Below are positions 54,291 through 59,826 of a DNA stretch of 59,826 nt, piece after piece; the stretch's first letter is position 1; each line of letters begins with the position of its first letter. The DNA is from Megasphaera cerevisiae DSM 20462 (lineage in GTDB: Bacteria > Bacillota > Negativicutes > Veillonellales > Megasphaeraceae). Where the stretch lies: the NCBI RefSeq assembly GCF_001045675.1, contig NZ_LEKT01000014.1, forward strand, positions 1 through 59,826, given 5' to 3'. A program made the translations under genes and the position numbers. The notes beneath the pieces are model-generated. The model was not told the origin of the DNA and did no database searches. It saw nothing but the letters and a program-made list of their open reading frames with translations.

Positions 54291-54854
54291 GATTGTGTTT
54301 GATTTTTGTCGCCTTATGCTCAATAAATATTTTGCTATGCCTGGTATCTCTTTATCCTTTATTTTATAGTTTCTTACTAATGCACAATATGATCGGTATA
54401 CTCGGCGGCATACTGGCGAACAAGTACTACTTTTACGCATTGCGGGGACAAATAATTTACCACAAATGATACAGTTTTTTTCTTGCCGATTTATACGTCT
54501 TTGAGCGTTGCGCTGCTCAATATACGATGGCCCGTATTTCTCGGCACCGCGCGTTAACCATCCGCGGCTTTGTTCCCGATCCACTTTTTTGTACTCTTCC
54601 GGAGCGCATTCAGGGCAATATCTCTGACGATGCGACATCATGACAAACGGCTTACCGCACACGTCACATTTGCGGATCGTCACACCAACAATTATATTCT
54701 TTCCAAGCTTTCTATTTAATTTTGCACGCTTATCATATATTTTTTTATTATCGTGACGGCATTGAGGGCAATGCAATACCCTGGGGCCGCCCTGAAATTC
54801 TATCCCGCATCGCTTACATGTACGAGTATGTAGAGATGTCTGCCCTGGTCTCAT
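54273..54854 (-). CDS. Phage zinc-ribbon protein
   Basis: 193 residues with three pairs of cysteine knuckles: CKRC...CPQC (about 13-32), CDVC...CPEC (about 63-84) and CIICGKLF...CSPVC (about 128-150). Basic throughout, so probably nucleic-acid binding. ATG overlaps the previous stop (ATGA at 54851-54854). Its 3' end runs into the methyltransferase scar. No family recognised. Confidence 0.65.
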   Translation of the reverse strand: MRPGQTSLHTRTCKRCGIEFQGGPRVLHCPQCRHDNKKIYDKRAKLNRKLGKNIIVGVTIRKCDVCGKPFVMMSHRQRYCPECAPEEYKKVDREQSRGWLTRGAEKYGPSYIEQRNAQRRINRQEKNCIICGKLFVPAMRKSSTCSPVCRRVYRSYCALVRNYKIKDKEIPGIAKYLLSIRRQKSNTITQSPP

Positions 54855-55198
54855 TGCCCTAGCTTTTCAATTAATTTTATCCGCTGCGCAATAGATAAAG
54901 ACTCTATTTTGCGCAGCAGCTTTGCGCGTTGCTCTTGAGTCCCGATAGATGCGTCAATAATATCAAGATGCATACCAGCTACCTTGCTACGACTGATTAC
55001 GCTGCCGCAGATGACATCTGATAAAATATTAATTTCTGTATCATCAAAATCCGGTAAATTAGTTAGGGACATGATAATGCCGTATCGATCGACGATTTCC
55101 CCCAGCCGACGAGAAAAGCCGCCGTTGCGGCGGTCATTTGATTTTGTTTTTTCTGCGAGCTTTTCCAACGGCTCGCTCATATAAACTGTTCTTTTCAT
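54851..55198 (-). CDS. Small putative ribbon-helix-helix-like phage protein
   Basis: 115 residues. The N-terminus (KRTVYMSEPLEKLAEKTK then GGFSRRLGEIVDRYG) has the strand-helix-helix outline of RHH/MetJ-Arc DNA-binding proteins; the rest is helical and charged. ATG overlaps the preceding gene by 4 bases. It could bind the double operator at 56195-56240; that is a guess. Confidence 0.5.
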   Translation of the reverse strand: MKRTVYMSEPLEKLAEKTKSNDRRNGGFSRRLGEIVDRYGIIMSLTNLPDFDDTEINILSDVICGSVISRSKVAGMHLDIIDASIGTQEQRAKLLRKIESLSIAQRIKLIEKLGQ

Positions 55199-55815
55199 TT
55201 TAATTCCTCCCTTTTTATTTTTTTGACTTTTTCTTCAAGCGGCCTGAAGTATTTTTCTTCGGCGCCTTTCCGCGCGGTAATTGCATCATCTAATTTTGCG
55301 TATGATCCTAAATGGATTTGCTTGCGGCCCACCGTGATATATGCGCGATATGCGCCATTTTTAAATCTGCTGACACCAGTAATACCGGTGCCGGAGTTTT
55401 TATTAGTTTTGCGGTCAATGTAAGCCGCGGTGAGCCCATGGCTGTGTATGCAGTCCATAATCCTTTGGCCTTTTTGTTTGCCGCGCAACTGCGCCGTGGT
55501 TTGAGCTTCCGCTCGTCGGCATCCGCAAGACTTAGAGTGTCCCGACGTGAGGCTTTGATTACCAACCATTTTTTCTATGCCGCAGACACAGCGGCATAGA
55601 GATTTTCTTTTTTGCACATCCGCTTTTAAGACAGTCCAGTAGCCGTATTGCTGGCCGGATTTTACTTTGCCGCCCTTAGGCCTGCACATAGTGCAACCGC
55701 ATGATGTGGATTTACCTTTTAGCAGACTGTAAATGTCAACCATTTTTTCCTTGCCGCAAACACAGCGGCATAGAACTTTGGTATATTTTAAAGAGTAATC
55801 CGGATCACGTATCAC
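55195..55815 (-). CDS. AP2-domain phage protein with two zinc-binding repeats, N-terminus disturbed
   Basis: 206 residues from GTG at 55815. Two repeats of the type LCRCVCGxEKMV...SxSCGC (about 14-41 and 70-98) are followed by an AP2 DNA-binding domain (GITGVSRFKNGAYRAYITVG, 145-180). Such proteins are common in phages as homing-endonuclease-related DNA binders. Upstream in the same frame the first repeat continues (CDKFGSWTV), but there is no start codon; an ATG with a good site (AAAGGGGG) lies in another frame. A one-base indel at the N-terminus is likely. Confidence 0.7.
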   Translation of the reverse strand: MIRDPDYSLKYTKVLCRCVCGKEKMVDIYSLLKGKSTSCGCTMCRPKGGKVKSGQQYGYWTVLKADVQKRKSLCRCVCGIEKMVGNQSLTSGHSKSCGCRRAEAQTTAQLRGKQKGQRIMDCIHSHGLTAAYIDRKTNKNSGTGITGVSRFKNGAYRAYITVGRKQIHLGSYAKLDDAITARKGAEEKYFRPLEEKVKKIKREELK

Positions 55816-55887
55816 TGTCCATGAGCCAAATTTGTCGCAGATATGTATGTCATATTTTTTGATTTTTGTTTTCCCCCTTTTTATAAC

Positions 55888-55917
55888 TCAAAAGGGGGCG
55901 CGGTTAAACGCCCCTCT
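55888..55917 (-). terminator. Terminator after the 64-residue gene
   Basis: GGGGCG...CGCCCC stem (55893-55915 region) followed by TTTTG on the minus strand. Confidence 0.75.
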
Positions 55918-55921
55918 ATGT

Positions 55922-56116
55922 TTATTTAGTCAAAATCCAGTATTCGCGATCGACGTAGTTGGTTGTATCCCAACGGGGACGATCTATTGTGTACCCCGTT
56001 CCAAACTTTCCGGAATATTCATTTACAACCCCTGCAACCTTGCGGCTTACATAGCCGCGATGCGCTGCCGCATGATGCAACGTGCAAGTTTTTTTAATTT
56101 CGTCGATTGTTTTCAT
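55922..56116 (-). CDS. Small phage protein
   Basis: 64 residues, ATG behind AAAGGAG with 6 bases between. Sequence rich in His and Arg/Lys near the N-terminus (CTLHHAAAHRGYVSRK), then YTIDRPRWDTTNYVDREYW. No family recognised. It has its own promoter with a double operator and its own terminator, so it is an independently controlled unit in the prophage. Confidence 0.65.
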   Translation of the reverse strand: MKTIDEIKKTCTLHHAAAHRGYVSRKVAGVVNEYSGKFGTGYTIDRPRWDTTNYVDREYWILTK

Positions 56117-56194
56117 AATGATCTCCTTTGCGCTCTTCCTTGCGGTGGCGACTTAAGTATTTTTGTAAGGGTTATTTCCCTTTTCCTTGATTAT

Positions 56195-56240
56195 ATAATA
56201 CCATTTATACGTATAAATGTCAATAGTTTATATGTATAAA
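56195..56240 (-). promoter_or_regulatory. Phage promoter with two palindromic operators
   Basis: TTGACA (56218-56223) and TATTAT (56195-56200), 17-base spacer, minus strand. A perfect 16-base palindrome ATTTATACGTATAAAT (56203-56218) fills the spacer; a second copy TTTATATGTATAAA (56227-56240) lies just upstream, centre to centre 23 bases. This is the arrangement of a cooperatively bound repressor. Confidence 0.8.
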
Positions 56241-56253
56241 ATAAAAAATGGGC

Positions 56254-56288
56254 AAAAAAAATAAGGCATCAGCCGAAGCCAATGCCCT
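56254..56288 (-). terminator. Terminator with TTCG tetraloop
   Basis: AGGGCATTGGC-TTCG-GCTGATGCCTT stem (wobbles allowed) followed by a long T-run on the minus strand, 12 bases past the 93-residue gene. Confidence 0.9.
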
Positions 56289-56299
56289 GTACTTACTTC

Positions 56300-56581
56300 T
56301 TATTTCTTTACTAATTCTGTCAGCTCGCTCTGAATAATTGCCACAATGGACGTAACAGCATTATTGATCGCCGTGACGTACAAGCGATTCCGAATTTTCA
56401 CCCACACACTGGATGTCGTGCTGATTTCTGCTTCCAGTGGATCCGTAACGGTCTTGATCTGTGCCTGTACCAACGGTGTCAGCTCATCGACGCTCAACCC
56501 GGCCAACAAGGATGCTGCCTGATCTTTAGCAAGTGCGGTTACTTCTGTTGCTACGGTGTTCAAAATTTCTTCTTTTGTCAT
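56300..56581 (-). CDS. Phage protein of unknown function
   Basis: 93 residues, ATG behind AAAGGAG. All-helical, Ala/Thr/Val-rich, acidic; no cysteine, no membrane helix, probably oligomeric coil (TVATEVTALAKDQAASLLAG; VTSIVAIIQSELTELVKK). It follows the amidase in the lysis operon. No family recognised. Confidence 0.6.
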   Translation of the reverse strand: MTKEEILNTVATEVTALAKDQAASLLAGLSVDELTPLVQAQIKTVTDPLEAEISTTSSVWVKIRNRLYVTAINNAVTSIVAIIQSELTELVKK

Positions 56582-56678
56582 GATAATTTTCTCCTTTAAT
56601 ATACACTAAAATTCATAAAATAGTAATAAAATATGCTTGGCCAAGCTTATTCCTGATGCTTTTATGCACAGGTTTGTA

Positions 56679-57233
56679 TTACAGCGTGCATTGATAGTCA
56701 GTAATGCCTCGGGCAATCGCACGGGCGAAATCGTCTTCTTGGTCAACGAGCAATTGTGCATCAGCATCATTGTCAATAAATGCCATTTCCACAAGGCACG
56801 CAGGCATATCCGTATATTTGAGAACAATCAGCCCCGGCATTTCTTTCACACCACGGTCAACAGTGCCAATGCTATTGACAATTTGAGACTGAATGCATTG
56901 TGCCAGCCGCCCCCCAGCGCTATTGCTGCCATAGCATTCGACTTCTGTGCCCTGAGCCTGCGTATTGGCTGCATTGCAATGCAGACTGACAAACACATCT
57001 GCCGGCCAATCATTTGCCGCTGCACATACAGCAACAGGACGATCATTATATTGACTATCAAAATATAAATTATCGCTCTGCAGCAATTGCACTTCACAAC
57101 CAGCAGCTTCCAAATAACTTTTCACACGATTCCCTACTTTGGCAGCAACATCACATTCCCGCAAACCGCTGTTAGGATTGACAGCTCCGCTGTCATAATC
57201 AAGATCGTGCCCCGGATTAATAAATACTTTCAT
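56679..57233 (-). CDS. N-acetylmuramoyl-L-alanine amidase (Amidase_3), phage endolysin
   Basis: 184 residues, a single catalytic domain with no wall-binding domain. Zinc ligands His9 (INPGHD), Glu26 and His85 (VSLHCNA), catalytic Glu149 (CLVEMAFIDN). It cleaves the amide bond between MurNAc and L-Ala. Start ATG shares bases with the holin stop (TAATG). Enzyme of the prophage lysis module. Confidence 0.93.
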   Translation of the reverse strand: MKVFINPGHDLDYDSGAVNPNSGLRECDVAAKVGNRVKSYLEAAGCEVQLLQSDNLYFDSQYNDRPVAVCAAANDWPADVFVSLHCNAANTQAQGTEVECYGSNSAGGRLAQCIQSQIVNSIGTVDRGVKEMPGLIVLKYTDMPACLVEMAFIDNDADAQLLVDQEDDFARAIARGITDYQCTL

Positions 57234-57682
57234 TATTTTTGTTCTCCCTTCTTCTCACACGCCAGTTGCTCTAAGGTATCCCGTAATTTTTGCGGAATCG
57301 GCAGCCCTGCTTTCCCTGCATTTTCAAGGATAGACAGGCCTTCGTTCCCAATAAAAAACCACACGACAATCGACTGCATCGCCGGTTGTCCTGTGGCTTT
57401 ATCTAATTCATGGGCCAGAGTAACTAATAATAAAACAACTATCTTTTTACAAATGCCTTTAAATCCTTTTTGGCTATTTAGTGCCAGGCTTGGATTGATG
57501 TAGGCCGCCAATATTCCCGTAATGTAATCAATCACCATGGCTACAACAAGGGCTTCGATAATGCTGTTCCATCCAATCAAAAAAGTAAATACCGTGCCCG
57601 CAACTGACACGGCGGTGCCCCATTCGATTTCTGTATGGACTGGGGCCATCCCTCGAAAAAAATTTACGATCGCTTCAATCAT
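57233..57682 (-). CDS. Phage holin (holin_4/TcdE-like family)
   Basis: 149 residues. Three to four membrane helices (AVSVAGTVFTFLIGWNSIIEALVV; YITGILAAYI; IVVLLLVTLAHELD; SIVVWFFIGNEGLSILENAG), with the conserved GLSILENAGKAGLPIPQKL of the toxin-secretion/phage-lysis holins. It opens the inner membrane for the endolysin encoded next. The ATG overlaps the stop of the 50-residue gene. Confidence 0.92.
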   Translation of the reverse strand: MIEAIVNFFRGMAPVHTEIEWGTAVSVAGTVFTFLIGWNSIIEALVVAMVIDYITGILAAYINPSLALNSQKGFKGICKKIVVLLLVTLAHELDKATGQPAMQSIVVWFFIGNEGLSILENAGKAGLPIPQKLRDTLEQLACEKKGEQK

Positions 57683-57831
57683 TTAGCTTCCCCCGTTGTG
57701 GTTGTATTTTCAGCCGCTTCTTCTTGCGCTGCCGCTTGCATAATTTTTGCCCGGATTGATTCTGGGCATTTTTCATTGGTACAATATCCCGCATCATCTA
57801 GCTTTTTACCACAAAATTTACATCTAGCCAT
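57679..57831 (-). CDS. 50-residue zinc-ribbon phage peptide
   Basis: Starts MARCKFCGKKLDDAGYCTNE and continues with one more Cys (KCPESIRAK), then an Ala/Glu/Thr-rich tail. ATG at 57831 with GGAGG 9 bases upstream; its TGA overlaps the holin ATG and its start overlaps the end of the 148-residue gene, so translation is tightly coupled. The CxxC...CxxxxC pattern should bind zinc. Confidence 0.75.
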   Translation of the reverse strand: MARCKFCGKKLDDAGYCTNEKCPESIRAKIMQAAAQEEAAENTTTTGEAK

Positions 57832-58270
57832 TATTGATCGCCTCCAGTTCTGCCGTATAGGCCGCCATTAACGCTGTGTATTCCGTTTGTAATTCCGTCA
57901 CAGTTGCCGTATCCCCTGCCAATGTGGCCGTAGCCAATGCATCCTTTAGCTCTGCAATCTGCGGCTCATACTTAGCAGCCACCACGTCCGCCTGTGATGC
58001 TTTCTTTTCTGCTGCCGTAGGTTCTGGGGCTACGTACTCAATTGGTTTCCCGCTCGTCATATCCCGCACATATCCGGCAAGATATTGATTGTAAATATCC
58101 GCGGTCAGAATCTCAACCACAGCCGCGTCCGTAAACTTGTTTTTGGCACTGGCTATTATATCTGCCGCTTTGCCGTCATCCGGCCCGCAAGAGGATATAT
58201 CGCATCCTATGCGCTTCCCGGCGCTGTCAAACGCACATACATAATAGTTAACGTTACTTGCAAAACTCAT
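57824..58270 (-). CDS. Phage tail-region accessory protein
   Basis: 148 residues, ATG behind AGGAG. An N-terminal folded part (YYVCAFDSAGKRIGCDISSCG, then VVEILTADIYNQYLAGYVRD) and a C-terminal acidic helical part (about 90-148). It resembles in layout the small proteins encoded just behind phage tail fibres (chaperone-like), and it opens the leftward lysis operon. No family recognised. Confidence 0.6.
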   Translation of the reverse strand: MSFASNVNYYVCAFDSAGKRIGCDISSCGPDDGKAADIIASAKNKFTDAAVVEILTADIYNQYLAGYVRDMTSGKPIEYVAPEPTAAEKKASQADVVAAKYEPQIAELKDALATATLAGDTATVTELQTEYTALMAAYTAELEAINNG

Positions 58271-58317
58271 ATCGTCATCTCCTGTATAATTAAAATAAAA
58301 AAAAGGTGTGTGATACT

Positions 58318-59343
58318 ATGCGTAAGCCTAACGGCTACGGCAGCATCAAAAAATTATCCGGCAACCGGCGGCGGCCGTTTGTTTTTTGCGTGTCTGAAAA
58401 CGGACGACAAAAACCGGTGGAATATTTTACCAACCAAGTGGACGCGGAAATTTATCAAGCAGATTACAACAAAATCCATTATCATCGCTCCCTTCCGGGG
58501 CATCAAATCACATTTGCGGAATTATATCACCGCTGGCTTCCGGCACACATTGAACACTACAATCCATCATCCAGCACAATTGACAGTTATCATAATGCAT
58601 ACCGGCACTGTCAGTCGTTACATTACATGTCCTATTCGGACATCAAGTATCAGCACCTGCAGATGATCATGGACGGCATGCGAAAAAGCGGTCTCTCTTA
58701 CAGTAGTTGTAAAAAAGTCCGCTCCCTAATATCTTTAATCTCAAAATATGCGATTAAACTTGAATATACAAATAAAAACTATGCGGCCTTGCTCAATATT
58801 GGCCGTAATAAACCGGTGCGGCCGCACAAGCCATTCACCCGCCAAAAAATAAACCGTCTCTGGCAGCACACTGACGTCCCCGGCGTGGACACCGTATTGA
58901 TGCTACTATATACGGGAATGCGCTGCGGTGAACTGCTGGCCCTTGAAAAACAATATGTAAATGTACGGCAACGGTATGTCCGAATTGTAAAGAGTAAAAC
59001 CAAATCTGGATTACGTATGATCCCCATTCACGAACGCATCCTCCCGCTTATTGAAAACCGTATGTCCATACCAGGTAACACTCTCGTTTGTGATACAAAT
59101 GGGCTGCCGTATACCTATAGCCGATACTGTACGCTTTGGGACAATGCCATGCAGCTCATCCACGCTAATAATCATACGACCCACGATTGCCGACATACTG
59201 TCGCAACGTTACTAGACAATGCGGGAGCCAATGAAAATGCTAAGCGCCGTATCTTAGGCCATGCGACCGGCGACGTGACAGATCGCGTCTATACTCACAA
59301 AGGACTTAGACAGCTCCGCAAAGCTATTATGTTGCTTAAATGA
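58318..59343 (+). CDS. Tyrosine recombinase (phage integrase type)
   Basis: 341 residues from the ATG at 58318 (AAAAGG about 11 bases upstream; a GTG at 58306 would overlap the site). N-terminal arm-binding region (1-50), SAM-like core-binding domain (about 60-165) and catalytic domain with Arg in TGMRCGELL, HDCRHTVATLLDNAG (H-x-x-R), the GHATGDVTDRVYTH box (His and nucleophile Tyr). All catalytic residues are present. A TATAAT at 58285-58290 can drive it; only 47 bases separate it from the divergent tail-region gene. Confidence 0.92.
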   Translation: MRKPNGYGSIKKLSGNRRRPFVFCVSENGRQKPVEYFTNQVDAEIYQADYNKIHYHRSLPGHQITFAELYHRWLPAHIEHYNPSSSTIDSYHNAYRHCQSLHYMSYSDIKYQHLQMIMDGMRKSGLSYSSCKKVRSLISLISKYAIKLEYTNKNYAALLNIGRNKPVRPHKPFTRQKINRLWQHTDVPGVDTVLMLLYTGMRCGELLALEKQYVNVRQRYVRIVKSKTKSGLRMIPIHERILPLIENRMSIPGNTLVCDTNGLPYTYSRYCTLWDNAMQLIHANNHTTHDCRHTVATLLDNAGANENAKRRILGHATGDVTDRVYTHKGLRQLRKAIMLLK

Positions 59344-59434
59344 TGTTACTACTACGATACTAGTAAAAAGAGCTTGTACCTGCCATTGATGCCTATTTTT
59401 TATATATCCACGGTGTTACTAATAGATACTAACA
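59344..59434. repeat. Pair of imperfect direct repeats after the recombinase
   Basis: TGTTACTACTACGATACTAG (from 59344) and TGTTACTAATAGATACTAAC (from 59414) share GTTACTA-n-ATACTA. The first is itself an inverted repeat (TTACTA...TAGTAA). Such sites next to an integrase gene are usually arm-type recombinase binding sites. Confidence 0.5.
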
Positions 59435-59501
59435 AAGACAGCCAATTTGACCTATATTTTCACTTTTCTTTGTGGAGATACTGTCATACTTGGCTGTCTT
59501 T
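59434..59501 (+). terminator. Possible terminator of the recombinase gene
   Basis: AAAGACAGCCAA (59434-59445) pairs perfectly with TTGGCTGTCTTT (59490-59501), followed by TT. The loop is long (44 bases). Confidence 0.45.
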
Positions 59502-59563
59502 TCACTTTCTCATTTTTATAAAATAGCTGAGAATATACTGCTTATCCCTTTCTTTGTATATGA

Positions 59564-59579
59564 GTAGAAAATTTTCTAC
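59564..59579. repeat. 16-base perfect palindrome at the head of the tail-fibre segment
   Basis: GTAGAAAATTTTCTAC reads the same on both strands and lies at the exact point where the tail-fibre reading frame opens after a stop codon. It may be a crossover site. Confidence 0.5.
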
Positions 59580-59797
59580 AGTGGGGATTGTTTAGTATTG
59601 GTGCCCCCTTGGCCGGCGCACAAACGATCACATTCCCACTTGAAATTAATCAAGTCCTTTTGCCCGTGGTCACAGTCGATTCTGCGGCAGACGACATGAT
59701 TGGCGTCGAAAACATATCCGACACAACTATAACCCTTACAAAAGGATCACACGACCCCACCGCCCGCACGGGGCATTGGGGATTAATATGTAAGTAA
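59564..59797 (+). CDS. Headless phage tail-fibre C-terminal segment
   Basis: 77 codons open from just after an in-frame TGA to the stop at 59795-59797. It begins VENFLQWGLFSIG and continues with QTITFPLEINQVLLPVV, VENISDTTITLTKG and GHWGLICK. The QWG, (T/I)TFP and end pattern are those of the gp53-like C-terminal domain of phage tail fibres. There is no start codon with a ribosome site (a TTG at 59588 is the only option), no N-terminal shaft, and it reads opposite to the prophage late genes. It is a spare cassette or a remnant. Confidence 0.6.
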   Translation, partial: VENFLQWGLFSIGAPLAGAQTITFPLEINQVLLPVVTVDSAADDMIGVENISDTTITLTKGSHDPTARTGHWGLICK

Positions 59798-59826
59798 ACA
59801 GTGGGTATCTACCGAAGCTCCTGCCG

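Noticed and set aside
55832-56239. 135-codon plus-strand frame with hydrophobic ends
   Set aside because: It covers the minus-strand 64-residue gene, its terminator and its promoter; no ribosome site.

Overview
The window looks like the chromosome of a diderm, anaerobic Firmicute of the Negativicutes (Veillonella/Megasphaera-like). The indications are two exported SLH-domain proteins, an autotransporter barrel remnant ending in the outer-membrane terminal F, Firmicutes-type T-box leaders (trpS, ileS), a lactate permease, and a floA-nfeD pair. The genus is an inference; no rRNA, tRNA or CRISPR array was recognised.

Host part (1-48.4 kb), mostly minus strand. 0-9 kb: RseC-like protein, an MFS exporter interrupted by an in-frame amber codon, an operon of two HMA-like proteins with an unusual metal P-type ATPase, galU, and a large membrane-anchored unknown. 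9-19 kb: HAD phosphatase, two tandem SLH paralogues, asparaginase, RarD-like transporter, hydrolase, and the nfeD-floA membrane cluster. 19-24 kb: autotransporter remnant, then an operon of class III aminotransferase, cytidylate-kinase-like protein and an APC permease fused to a degenerate iron-alcohol-dehydrogenase domain, apparently behind an attenuator. 24-37 kb: yfbR, trpS (T-box), cation/proton antiporter, an exported phosphatase with a MerR-type spacer palindrome, lactate permease, DUF1858 protein, sstT, ileS (T-box). 37-48.4 kb: HD protein, sirtuin, CPC-type ATPase behind a very large CsoR-like palindrome, csoR, mutS2, U32 peptidase, iron alcohol dehydrogenase, gamma carbonic anhydrase, DUF554 protein with a long leader.

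Mobile part (about 48.8 kb to the right edge): a prophage arm. From left to right it has a type II restriction-modification pair, a phage DNA methyltransferase, an AT-rich three-gene cassette (ParA ATPase, unknown, HEPN-like protein) lying between the intact methyltransferase and a deletion scar of a second methyltransferase copy, small phage genes behind a double operator, the amidase/holin lysis module, a tail-region gene, a tyrosine recombinase reading the opposite way, and a headless phage tail-fibre C-terminal segment in the same orientation as the recombinase.

The best candidates for undescribed biology are the ParA/HEPN-like cassette, the recombinase beside a detached tail-fibre cassette (possible phase-variable host range), the permease-dehydrogenase pseudoenzyme fusion, and the metal ATPase with SCG instead of CPC coupled to two HMA-like proteins that lack CxxC.
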